Shown one piece after another: positions 7,918-16,372 of a stretch of DNA of 64,000 nucleotides. Made by a program: the position numbers and the translations under genes. The notes under the pieces are model-generated. The model was not told where the DNA came from. It did not search any database and saw nothing but the letters and a program-made list of their open reading frames with translations. Source of the stretch: Spirochaetaceae bacterium (lineage in GTDB: Bacteria; Spirochaetota; Spirochaetia; Treponematales; Treponemataceae). The stretch lies in the NCBI GenBank assembly GCA_017622235.1, contig JAGARN010000002.1, positions 1-64,000 of the forward strand, read 5' to 3'. Position 1 is the stretch's first letter. Every line of letters begins with the position of its first letter.

Positions 7918-8029
7918 TACACTCCAGACAAATGAATATGGCTTTTCGATATATTCCAGTATTATCTTTTAGTACAATTCCTATAACCAAAAGAATAATA
8001 CTTATTGCAACAATTAAAATGCGTACCAT
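7904..8029 (-). CDS. CD1871A-family CxxC membrane micro-protein
   Basis: An easily missed 41-codon gene, ATG at 8029 and TAA at 7904. It has one hydrophobic helix (RILIVAISIILLVIGIVL) followed by RKAIFICLECIGIG. The ending FICLECIGIG with its CLEC motif is the hallmark of the small CD1871A-type CxxC proteins described in clostridia, which usually sit beside 4Fe-4S and thioredoxin-like membrane genes, as here. It is the first gene of the redox operon and overlaps the next. The ribosome site is weak. The function is not established; a role in transmembrane thiol or electron transfer is inferred from the motif and neighbours. Confidence 0.85.
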   Translation of the reverse strand: MVRILIVAISIILLVIGIVLKDNTGIYRKAIFICLECIGIG

Positions 8030-8060
8030 TGTTTTATTTTGTTTCAAAAAAACCTCGTGT

Positions 8061-10292
8061 TTAGTGGCGTTTTTTTATGTAAAGCAACGTTCCCTGAAAA
8101 TCTCCCCATGCCCGGTGAATCAGAATTCCTGCGTTCATAAGCAGCGAACCGTAAAACGTTTTTCCTGAAAAACATTTATTATCTGCATCTGCACTGCTTC
8201 CTTCTGCAAAAATTGTGTATTCAGTAGAAGGCTCAAGCCCCTGAAGGCATAGACGGCGGCTTTTGCTACTTGCTGCCGAAAGAACTTGTATTACGGTAAC
8301 AAGGGATTCTTCTTTGTCTTTTGAAACAATCTGCCAACAATCCCATTCTCTGTTTTGACTGTAGGATGCCAAGCGGTAATAATCTCCGCTGCGAACAAGG
8401 TCGCCGTATTTATGGTACATTTCGATTTGTGTTGGAATTGATGCTTTTTCTTCTTCCGACAATTTAGTTACATCTAATTCGTAACCAAAAGTTCCTGCCA
8501 GTGCAACAAAACCCCTTGTGCTAAAGGGTGTGGTTCTGCCAACGGTATGGTTTGGACAAACAGAAACGTGTGCACCCATACAAGAAAGAGGATAGACCAT
8601 AGCCGTACCTTCTTGAATTGAAAGCCGTTCTACAGCATCTGTGTCGTCGGAACACCAGATTTGTGGACTATAGTAAAGCATTCCCGGATCAAAGCGAGCC
8701 CCTCCGCCGGAGCAGTTTTCTAGCAACAAGTCTGGGAATTCTGTTACAAGCCGTTCTTGCAGTTCGTAAACACCAAGCACATATCGGTGAAAAAGTTCTC
8801 CCTGCCTATCTGGCAACAAAAACGCACTACCTATGTCCGTAAGCGGACGGTTCATATCCCACTTTACATATTCAATTTGACATGAACGCAATATACTAGA
8901 AACACAACCATAAACGTAGTCTATGACTTCTTTGCGGCTTAAATCCAGCACAAACTGATTTCGTGCAAGCGAAGGTGTGCGTCCAGGCACCGCTATTGCC
9001 CAATCCGGATGTTTGCGGTACAAGTCTGAATCTGGGGAAATCATTTCCGGTTCAAACCAAAGTCCAAATTTCATTCCCAACTGGTGAACTTCCCTAGAAA
9101 CAAGCTCCAGTCCGCCTTTGAGTTTTTCTGTGTTTACGTGCCAATCCCCAAGGGATGTATTGTCGTCATTACGTTTGCCAAACCAGCCGTCGTCCAAAAC
9201 AAAAAGTTCTATTCCAGACTTTGCTGCTTGCTTTGCCAAGTCAAGCAGTTTTTCTGTGTTAAAGTCAAAGTATGCAGCTTCCCAACTGTTAAGCAAAACA
9301 GGTCGTGGCTTAAACTTGTAAGGACTTCGGACAAGGTGGTTGCGATAAAGATTATGGAATGTTCTTGTCATTCCGCCTATACCTTGGTCTGAATAAACCA
9401 TTACAGCTTCTGGCGTAAAAAAGGATTCGCTGGGATCTAACTTCCAACAAAAACCCTCTGGGTTTATACCTATCATAGTTCTTAGGCTGTTGAACTGATT
9501 TACTGTCGATTCTATTACAAAGTTACCTGAGTAAACTAAATTTAAGCCGTAGACCTGGCCACTTTCTTGGTTGCTACCGCAACACGCCAGTGCCATGAAC
9601 GGATTTTCTTGATGTCCGCCTTCACCACGAAAAGATGAAATGCTGAAAGTTCCTTTGGTGGCTTGTCTGCGTACAGGATGCCGTTCCCTTGCCCAAGAAC
9701 CGTGCAAAGTAATTATGTCGTAGGCGGGATCGTTTTCTAGGTTTAAGCAGGCAGAAAGTGCCTTTGTAAGATAAAAAGAGTCGCTGCCGATGTTTTTTAT
9801 TTCTGCACTACGAACAATTACATCCAAATTTTCAAAAACGGCATAGCTTAAAACAACTTCTACTGCGGCAGATTGGTCTTGGCAAGTGATTTGCAATGTG
9901 GAACATTGGTTTTCTTCCGCAAAAACAGAAGGCATACCCTTTAGTTTGGGTTTTCCAGCAACAATTTTGTGGGAAACGTAAAGAGGTAGAACTTCTGTAT
10001 GGCCGCTTTGTGTACGAATCGCAATGCAACCACCCCTAAAGTTTCCGCATCCATTCCCAGGATAATCAAAGGGAAAACATTCCATAAAGGAAACCCTGTC
10101 TCTATTGTTCACAGAAGGAACAAAAGGGGCTTCGTCGGTTCTCATAAGATATGAACAATTTGTTCCGTCAATCTTTTTACCAAAATAGACCTGCCCGACA
10201 AAACCTTCTACGTCGCAAATACCCACAACATAACTTGAATTCAGTGTATCCAGTTTGAATATTCTATTCTCTTTATCAAAAACTATAGCCAT
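8061..10292 (-). CDS. GH36 alpha-galactosidase
   Basis: 743 residues, typical full length for bacterial GH36. An N-terminal beta-supersandwich precedes the (beta/alpha)8 barrel. Family signatures are present: FVLDDGWFG (about 364-372), FGLWFEPEMISP, nucleophile Asp479 in YVKWDMNRP, and acid/base Asp549 in WCSDDTDA after LENCSGGGARFDPG. No signal peptide, so it is intracellular and removes alpha-1,6-galactose from imported galactomannan oligosaccharides. It is the last gene of the mannan cluster. No Shine-Dalgarno precedes the ATG; a TTGTGT-17-TACCAT pair ends six bases before it, so it may have its own leaderless transcript. Confidence 0.95.
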   Translation of the reverse strand: MAIVFDKENRIFKLDTLNSSYVVGICDVEGFVGQVYFGKKIDGTNCSYLMRTDEAPFVPSVNNRDRVSFMECFPFDYPGNGCGNFRGGCIAIRTQSGHTEVLPLYVSHKIVAGKPKLKGMPSVFAEENQCSTLQITCQDQSAAVEVVLSYAVFENLDVIVRSAEIKNIGSDSFYLTKALSACLNLENDPAYDIITLHGSWARERHPVRRQATKGTFSISSFRGEGGHQENPFMALACCGSNQESGQVYGLNLVYSGNFVIESTVNQFNSLRTMIGINPEGFCWKLDPSESFFTPEAVMVYSDQGIGGMTRTFHNLYRNHLVRSPYKFKPRPVLLNSWEAAYFDFNTEKLLDLAKQAAKSGIELFVLDDGWFGKRNDDNTSLGDWHVNTEKLKGGLELVSREVHQLGMKFGLWFEPEMISPDSDLYRKHPDWAIAVPGRTPSLARNQFVLDLSRKEVIDYVYGCVSSILRSCQIEYVKWDMNRPLTDIGSAFLLPDRQGELFHRYVLGVYELQERLVTEFPDLLLENCSGGGARFDPGMLYYSPQIWCSDDTDAVERLSIQEGTAMVYPLSCMGAHVSVCPNHTVGRTTPFSTRGFVALAGTFGYELDVTKLSEEEKASIPTQIEMYHKYGDLVRSGDYYRLASYSQNREWDCWQIVSKDKEESLVTVIQVLSAASSKSRRLCLQGLEPSTEYTIFAEGSSADADNKCFSGKTFYGSLLMNAGILIHRAWGDFQGTLLYIKKRH

Positions 10293-10327
10293 GGGAGTAT
10301 GGTAACACGATTAAAAAGAAAACACAA

Positions 10328-11314
10328 TCAGAGATGCTCTCTAAAAAAATCTAAAATTTTATCTCCAGAAAAAGGAAGCCACTCATGGGAATATTCAGGA
10401 TACCAAACAACTTCTTTTTTTGACTTTATCCCATTGTAAGCCGCCATTTGTGCAAAGGGAGGACATATATTATCAGAAAGAGCACAAAACCAAAGCACAT
10501 CACAAGTGATATACTTTGTTATATTCTTTAAATCAATGTAGCCAAGTCGATTAAAGAAAAAGTCTTCATTTTGGTGAGTTGGATCTCTTTGCCGAAAAAA
10601 CCACGTCATTTCTTCGTAGGTTGATCCAGAAAAGCTGTTTTGGTACACACCCTGAAAATCACAAAGATATGGATATACTGGTGCCACGGCTTTTACAATA
10701 GGCGAAAGAGCAGCACACGCAACAGTTAATGCACCCCCTTGAGAAGCACCTGTTGCAAAAATAGCTGAACTATCAATATCATCCATAGAGGCTAACACTT
10801 TAACGGCTTGAGCTGTATCTAAAAATACGTTGCGATAAAAAAGTTTATCTGGCGAATCATCTTCTAGGCCACGAATAATATGCCCACTTTGGGTATTACC
10901 TCGATACACTCCATTATCAAAACTAGTACCGCCCTGCCCTCTCACATCCATAGCCAGAACAGCATATCCTTCAGAAATGTAACCCAATTTACCAGACCAG
11001 TCACCACTATTCGTCCAGTAACCGTGAAACATTACCACTGCCGGAAGTTTTTTTTGCTTAGAGGATTTTTCTGGGCAGGGCGACTTTGGTCGCAAAAACT
11101 GACAATGAACAATGGCACCGCCTGTACCAGTAAAATACAAGTCGTATGTTTCTGCAGAAGCACATTTAAATTCAGCTGGAACTAACCTGTAATTAACAGG
11201 CATAGCTTCCATTTCTTTTTTTGCACGACTCCAGTATTCATCGTAATCTTCGGGAGCATTTCCAACACCCTTATAATCCTTTAACTTTTCTGTTTGACAG
11301 TGGTAAAGTTCCAT
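10328..11314 (-). CDS. CE7 acetyl esterase (acetylxylan esterase/cephalosporin deacetylase family)
   Basis: 328 residues, the normal CE7 length. Signatures: RGQGG near 125-129, nucleophile Ser191 in GASQGG, Asp281 in ALSDNICPP and His310 in EYSHEW. The family hydrolyses acetyl esters from acetylated sugars and short xylo- or manno-oligosaccharides. No signal peptide, so it is cytoplasmic. In a cluster with mannanase, mannosyl phosphorylase and alpha-galactosidase, the likely job is to deacetylate imported manno-oligosaccharides; the substrate is inferred from context. It starts six bases after the GH130 stop, with GGGG spanning that junction as ribosome site. Confidence 0.94.
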   Translation of the reverse strand: MELYHCQTEKLKDYKGVGNAPEDYDEYWSRAKKEMEAMPVNYRLVPAEFKCASAETYDLYFTGTGGAIVHCQFLRPKSPCPEKSSKQKKLPAVVMFHGYWTNSGDWSGKLGYISEGYAVLAMDVRGQGGTSFDNGVYRGNTQSGHIIRGLEDDSPDKLFYRNVFLDTAQAVKVLASMDDIDSSAIFATGASQGGALTVACAALSPIVKAVAPVYPYLCDFQGVYQNSFSGSTYEEMTWFFRQRDPTHQNEDFFFNRLGYIDLKNITKYITCDVLWFCALSDNICPPFAQMAAYNGIKSKKEVVWYPEYSHEWLPFSGDKILDFFREHL

Positions 11315-11320
11315 ATTGAG

Positions 11321-12310
11321 TTACCCCATAATGTCATATTTTTTTATGTAGTTTATTGTTTCTTCTACGGTAGTAAACGCTAAACAAGTGTAAGTGTCTG
11401 CTGCTCCATAATACAAAGCGATTCGACCTGTAGGTGCATCAGTTAAAGCTGCTACAGGGAACACAACACTAGGAACAAAGCCCCGTTCTTCGTAGTCCAT
11501 TTCTGGTGTTAACAAAAAATTCTTACACCTATGCAATACTTTTGATGGATTTTCAAGGTCAAGAATTGCAGCTCCTATTGAATATACAAATCCTGAACAG
11601 GTTCCCGTAACACCATGATAGAACAAAAGCCAACCTTCATCAGTTTCTATAGGAGCACATCCAGCCCCTGTTTTAACTGATTGCCACCAATCACCTGTTG
11701 TTCCAAAAACGTGTTTGTGGCGACCCCAATAATACAGGTCGGGACTTTCGCTAAGGAACACATCCCCAAAAGGAGTGTGACCACTGTCGCTAGGACGGCT
11801 TAGCATAAGATATTTTCCGTTTACCTTGCGGGGGAACAAAACACCATTCCTGTTAAAGGGGAGGAAAGGATTATCCAAAGATTCAAAATCTTTGAAATCC
11901 TTTGTTTTTGCAAGACCAAGAGATGCTCCATGAAAATCTGTACACCAAATTATATAATAGGTGTCATCAATTTTTACAACTCTTGGGTCATAAGCATAGT
12001 TTGGACTTACGTCTTTTCCTTCCGCATCATGAATTTTTATTGCTCCATCAGAGAACTTCCAGCTAAGCCCGTCTTTACTGCTACCCGTATACAAATAAGG
12101 TATACCATTTTTTGTTTCTGCACGGAAAACACCAATAAATTCCCCTTTTTTCCATGGAACAACTGCACTATTAAATATACGAGTTACATTGTCTGCTGGG
12201 TTGCGTTTAATGACTGGATTTTGGGAATATCGCCACATAGGAGCATCGCAATCCACAGGCTTTTCTTGCCATGGCATATTAGGAATAGACTCACCTTTTA
12301 CGTTAATCAT
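11321..12310 (-). CDS. GH130 beta-1,4-mannosyl phosphorylase
   Basis: 329 residues, typical of GH130. It shows the five-blade beta-propeller pattern: the N-terminal WRYSQNPVIKRNP, RIFNSAVVPW and GVFRAET blocks, SPNYAYDPRVVKIDDTYYI with the catalytic Asp of the family, and GAGCAPIETDEGWLLFYHGV. These enzymes cleave beta-1,4-mannosyl linkages with phosphate to give mannose 1-phosphate, saving ATP. Fine specificity (manno-oligosaccharide, mannosyl-glucose or mannosyl-GlcNAc) cannot be read reliably; with a GH26 mannanase next door, manno-oligosaccharide is most likely. A strong AAGGAG site precedes the ATG, 18 nt after the mannanase gene. Confidence 0.93.
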   Translation of the reverse strand: MINVKGESIPNMPWQEKPVDCDAPMWRYSQNPVIKRNPADNVTRIFNSAVVPWKKGEFIGVFRAETKNGIPYLYTGSSKDGLSWKFSDGAIKIHDAEGKDVSPNYAYDPRVVKIDDTYYIIWCTDFHGASLGLAKTKDFKDFESLDNPFLPFNRNGVLFPRKVNGKYLMLSRPSDSGHTPFGDVFLSESPDLYYWGRHKHVFGTTGDWWQSVKTGAGCAPIETDEGWLLFYHGVTGTCSGFVYSIGAAILDLENPSKVLHRCKNFLLTPEMDYEERGFVPSVVFPVAALTDAPTGRIALYYGAADTYTCLAFTTVEETINYIKKYDIMG

Positions 12311-12327
12311 ATCGCTTCTCCTTAAAA

Positions 12328-15075
12328 CTATTCTGCTTTTACAGCTTCAATTTCATCAAAGTATACCACACTTCTTATCGTATAGTTACCATTTCCGTCT
12401 TTTGTTCCGCTATAATTTCCGGGAATTGAATTACACCAAATTTTAAAGGCTGCTATATCTGCTGGGTTAATTGAAACATCTGTTGTTCCTTTCTTGATAA
12501 ACTTAGTGAAAGGAATTACAACTTGCTGTGCCTTTGTTGTTTTCATTTCTTCCGTTAAGAAATATTCATACTCCCCACCTTTTCCGTCAACCAACTGAAT
12601 TACTAGTTTTTGTCCAGTTCCATCTGGAACTACCCACAAAGAAAGTGCAGTATAAGCAGAAAAATCGCTGTCTTCAAAAGCACGTCCAAGTCCTCCAGTC
12701 CAAACCTCTGACCCTTTGAATGCAAGTGTGTAATTAAATGCTACACCATAATTTCCAGCAGCCTTATTTTTTGCACTAAGAGTTACAGTAGAAGAACAGT
12801 TTGCAGCAGAATTGTGAGAACCGTATTTACTTTGCAAAAGACTATCGTTGCCGTAATAGAATTCAAAATTGTCAAAGATATTTTGTGGCATAGTGTCAGG
12901 GTCTTTATTAAAGTTTATAAAAGATGCTCGACCTATTTCTGTACCATCAGCTATAACTTTAACTTCACCAATGCTAGTTTTGCCAAGTTTTGCAAGTTCG
13001 CCAGCAGAAAGTTCCGCTGTGAACAAATTGCCACTCTTTGCCTTTGTTCCTGAAATTTCTACTTCTGTTGAATCGCCAGAAACAACAAAAGATACACTAT
13101 TTGCATTAATAACAGAAGCTTCAAGTTTACATGGTTCTTTTATAGTGGCATAATCCTTCGGTCCAATCATATACCCGGCAGCTTTGTTGTAAGAATCAAC
13201 TGTTACAGAATCAGCTTTGCTTGCAGCACCAGACTTACCGTAAAAATTTGTTCCATTCCCAAAGATAGACTTTTCGTTGTTGTAAGAAGAAATGAATTCG
13301 TTAATCATTTCTTGTCCATAATTTTCGTTATGCTTAAAGGGAACAAAGAAGTTACCTTTTTCAAAGTTTGCCCACAAAAGGAAATATGGAATATCGTTTT
13401 TAACAGCTACTTCAATAACTTTGTTGTACCAATCTTTGCCTGTTGTGGGATTTCCAGAAACCATAAGACTATCTTTTCCTGCACCCGTAATACGAATACC
13501 TGTTTCTGAAAGAGCAGGAATTTTACCTTTTTCTTTTGCAATTTCTGCCACCAAAGCACAGGTTTGGTCAAGAGCTTTAAAGAAGTTATCACCTGTATAA
13601 GTATTTACATCTGCATAGTCGTCATAATAATCAAATGCGATTATATCCACATATTCATCACCAGGGAATCGTTCAAGATAATCTTCTTTTGCAGAAAATG
13701 GACCGTTTGGTGAATATACATACAAGAAATTGTGGACACCTTTGTCTTTTAGATAGGCAACCATATACCTCCACATTGCCTTGTAGGATTCTACACTTGT
13801 AGATGTTCCCCACCAGAACCAACTACCAGAATTTTCATGGAAAGGTCTAAAAAGAACTGGAATATCGTCTTTTTCTAAGGCCTTAGCATATTCAACGATG
13901 ATATCAAGATATGCATTAAAGGCAGCATTGTATTTTCCACCTTCTAACACAAAATCCGCACAAGGGGTAAGGTCTTTTGACTCTCCAAAATCGCAACTAG
14001 TAAAATCATAACCGTATTTTCCACCGACTTCACGTACTTTTCTGTTAGCAAAATTTGGCATATGGCAAGATAAGGTTATTATAGAACCAGCTTCGTATGC
14101 TTTTTTTGTTGCAGCCACAGAGGCTTTTAAGGCATCGGCTCTAGTAGAAGTACTTGTTTCAACACCAGTAAGAGCTAGCGTATCTATTCCAAAAAGACCC
14201 GCTTCTGAACCTGTAATATCCATTATATCGGAAATTTCACCATTGTAGCGAACAGAGCGGAAACTAGAGTTTTGATGACCAAACAAAACTTGATTACTAT
14301 TCTGAAGTCCTATAAGGTATGCGGCTAAGGCTTTTGTTTCGTCTGTTGCTTGCGCATCTATAAGAGTAACAGTTGTTGCCATTTTTGAAATATCAGCAAC
14401 AGCAGGTTTATTGGTTACTTTTCCTGTAATCATTACATATTCCCCAGAAGCATCTGCTTGAGAGAACATTACATTGTCTATGAATATGCAATCTAAGTTT
14501 GCGTAAGGTCCAACAATTCCTATTGTTAAACTGGAAGCCGAAAGAGCCACAGGTTGAAAAGAACCCCTAACTATAGCCGTAGACCAACCGTTGCCAAGGT
14601 CTTTCACAGTTTTAGTGTCAAACTGACCTTCTGCATTGACGACTTCTGTTGTCCAATCTGTCGCTTTCATGAACAGCTTTGTTCTAACACTTGGCATATC
14701 TGAAGGATATGTTAGCATAAAACTAATAGTATTATATTTGCTTAAATCAACAGAATCAAAATTACCTGTAACTTTTGCCTCGCTCCAACCAGAAGCACTA
14801 TCTTTTGAATAATCAAGCAACATTTTCAAACGCTGATTATCAGAATCCCATGTTACTTCTGCCAATTCTGTTTTGTTACCACTTTCTTTGCCATGAGAAT
14901 AATCCCATCCCGCTTCTGATGCCCAACCTTCAATTCCCTGAGCAAAATCTGATACAACAACAGATGTTACTTCATTTACTTGAGGGGTTGTGGTTTTTGA
15001 AGAACTTGTGCAACCTACAAAAAAAATCAGCAAAATACAAGAAATTATAATTACTGAGAAAAAGTTCTTTTTCAT
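12328..15075 (-). CDS. Secreted GH26 endo-beta-1,4-mannanase lipoprotein with two carbohydrate-binding modules
   Basis: 915 residues. A lipoprotein signal ends at Cys22 (FFVGC), so it is surface- or periplasm-anchored. About 37-205 is a CBM27-like beta-sandwich (DFAQGIEGWAS start). About 245-600 is the GH26 barrel with FGHQNS, acid/base Glu414 in RPFHENSGSWFWWG and nucleophile Glu524 in ALSETG. A linker/Ig-like segment follows, and about 725-915 resembles a CBM23/CBM11-type module (DNFEFYYGNDSLLQ, WTGGLGRAF). It starts the mannan operon, under a strong promoter with a LacI-type operator at the transcription start. It cleaves mannan backbones outside the cytoplasm. No oligosaccharide transporter is encoded nearby. 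Confidence 0.95.
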   Translation of the reverse strand: MKKNFFSVIIISCILLIFFVGCTSSSKTTTPQVNEVTSVVVSDFAQGIEGWASEAGWDYSHGKESGNKTELAEVTWDSDNQRLKMLLDYSKDSASGWSEAKVTGNFDSVDLSKYNTISFMLTYPSDMPSVRTKLFMKATDWTTEVVNAEGQFDTKTVKDLGNGWSTAIVRGSFQPVALSASSLTIGIVGPYANLDCIFIDNVMFSQADASGEYVMITGKVTNKPAVADISKMATTVTLIDAQATDETKALAAYLIGLQNSNQVLFGHQNSSFRSVRYNGEISDIMDITGSEAGLFGIDTLALTGVETSTSTRADALKASVAATKKAYEAGSIITLSCHMPNFANRKVREVGGKYGYDFTSCDFGESKDLTPCADFVLEGGKYNAAFNAYLDIIVEYAKALEKDDIPVLFRPFHENSGSWFWWGTSTSVESYKAMWRYMVAYLKDKGVHNFLYVYSPNGPFSAKEDYLERFPGDEYVDIIAFDYYDDYADVNTYTGDNFFKALDQTCALVAEIAKEKGKIPALSETGIRITGAGKDSLMVSGNPTTGKDWYNKVIEVAVKNDIPYFLLWANFEKGNFFVPFKHNENYGQEMINEFISSYNNEKSIFGNGTNFYGKSGAASKADSVTVDSYNKAAGYMIGPKDYATIKEPCKLEASVINANSVSFVVSGDSTEVEISGTKAKSGNLFTAELSAGELAKLGKTSIGEVKVIADGTEIGRASFINFNKDPDTMPQNIFDNFEFYYGNDSLLQSKYGSHNSAANCSSTVTLSAKNKAAGNYGVAFNYTLAFKGSEVWTGGLGRAFEDSDFSAYTALSLWVVPDGTGQKLVIQLVDGKGGEYEYFLTEEMKTTKAQQVVIPFTKFIKKGTTDVSINPADIAAFKIWCNSIPGNYSGTKDGNGNYTIRSVVYFDEIEAVKAE

Positions 15076-15104
15076 ATTTTACTCCTAGAACTCTATGTTT
15101 TTTC

Positions 15105-15156
15105 AGGAAACCGTTTTCCTTAGTTTTTATATATTATATTTTTTTTTAACTGTCAA
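15105..15156 (-). promoter_or_regulatory. Mannanase operon promoter with LacI-family operator
   Basis: On the minus strand: TTGACA at 15156-15151, a 17-bp spacer and TATATA at 15133-15128. The near-palindrome AGGAAACCGTTTTCCT at 15105-15120, with the CG centre typical of LacI/GalR operators, covers the predicted transcription start. The placement predicts simple repression. Confidence 0.82.
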
Positions 15157-15216
15157 GATTTTTTTTACTGTTTTGTAAAATTTCTTATTGCTGATTTTCA
15201 TCAACGCTCTTTTTAC

Positions 15217-15261
15217 TTGACAAAAGGAAAAGAAGTGTTATCTTAAAGAAAACGGTTTCTT
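15217..15261 (+). promoter_or_regulatory. lacI-type regulator promoter with autoregulatory operator
   Basis: TTGACA at 15217-15222, then TATCTT at 15239-15244 (16-bp spacer). Operator AAGAAAACGGTTTCTT at 15246-15261 again lies on the predicted transcription start. Its centre is 141 bp from the operator of the divergent mannanase promoter, so looping between the two sites is possible. Confidence 0.8.
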
Positions 15262-15368
15262 AGCATTTTGTAAAACCATCTCTACTTCCTCCATGAAATA
15301 GATTTGTTTTTGCAACTTTTTATGTTGCAAGGTTTTTTAAAATAGGTAATACTACAGGGAAAGGATTT

Positions 15369-16361
15369 ATGAAACTTACAATTAACGAAATTGCGGAAAT
15401 GGCACAAGTTGCTAAAAGTACAGTATCAAAAGCACTCAATGGACAAAAAGGCGTTAGTCAAGAAACACGACAGCGAATTCTTAATATTGCGAAACAAGTT
15501 AATTTTCAACCGAATTTTGCTGCAAAAGCTCTAGCACAAAAAAAAAGCAACATTATCGGATTTGTTCTTCCCCACGAAGCAGGTTTTTCTCTTTCTGGTT
15601 TTTATTGGGCAGGTGTAGTAACAGCTGCCGCAGAAGAAGTTTCTAAAAGAGGAAACAATCTTATGATTATTTCTCCATTAGAAAATGAAGAAGGACATAT
15701 CCTTGAAATTCAAGACACAATAAGAAGTAATTCCCTTGACGGTCTTATTATCGGTGCAGAGCAACTAGATACAAAAACCCTTGTTTCTATAATGGCGGAA
15801 GAAATACCTTTTGTATTTATTGGACAAAATAGTACTTTACAGCATTATTGCGTTGATGTGAACAACAGAGAAGGTTCAGATAAACTTGTGACCCAAATGA
15901 TTAAAAACGGTTTCAAAAAAATTGGTTGTATAACTGGACCTGAAGATTATCAATATACACGTGAACGAGTAGAAGGTTTTAACGATGCAATGAAAAGAGC
16001 AGGGTTAGATTCCAGTCGCATAATGCATACTTCATATTACGAAGAAGATGCAAGAAAAACAACCTTGAAAATGATAGAAGAAAATCCAGATATTGATGCA
16101 CTTTACATTACAGCTGGCGGTGAATTTACTCTGAATATTTTTGAAACTTTGCGTTTTTCTGGAATTTCGCCCAAAAAGCTTGGACTAGGCGTATTTGACG
16201 ATAGCCGCATTTTTGATTTTTTAGATTTTTCAGTTACAACCGCAAAACAGCCCTTAAATCAGATTGGTGCCATGGCTACCCAGCTTTTATTTGAACAAAT
16301 TAGTGGGCATACTCCTGAAGAAAAAATTAATTTACTACCAGTTGAAATAATCTTACGGTAA
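15369..16361 (+). CDS. LacI-family transcriptional regulator of the mannan cluster
   Basis: 330 residues. The N-terminal helix-turn-helix LTINEIAEMAQVAKSTVSKA and hinge helix (FAAKALAQKKS) are followed by a periplasmic-binding-protein-like effector domain (about 60-330). It is divergent from the GH26-GH130-CE7-GH36 genes. Operators with the LacI CG centre lie at the starts of both divergent transcripts, so it probably represses both the mannan operon and itself until a manno-oligosaccharide or related sugar binds. The ligand is inferred from context. The 108-base leader ends with a GGGAAAGGA ribosome site before the ATG. Confidence 0.92.
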   Translation: MKLTINEIAEMAQVAKSTVSKALNGQKGVSQETRQRILNIAKQVNFQPNFAAKALAQKKSNIIGFVLPHEAGFSLSGFYWAGVVTAAAEEVSKRGNNLMIISPLENEEGHILEIQDTIRSNSLDGLIIGAEQLDTKTLVSIMAEEIPFVFIGQNSTLQHYCVDVNNREGSDKLVTQMIKNGFKKIGCITGPEDYQYTRERVEGFNDAMKRAGLDSSRIMHTSYYEEDARKTTLKMIEENPDIDALYITAGGEFTLNIFETLRFSGISPKKLGLGVFDDSRIFDFLDFSVTTAKQPLNQIGAMATQLLFEQISGHTPEEKINLLPVEIILR

Positions 16362-16372
16362 AAATAAAGATA

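Noticed and set aside
7932-8168. 78-residue + strand frame between the redox operon and the alpha-galactosidase
   Set aside because: It lies opposite the CD1871A-like gene, which has a recognisable protein ending; the + frame has no ribosome site or family features.
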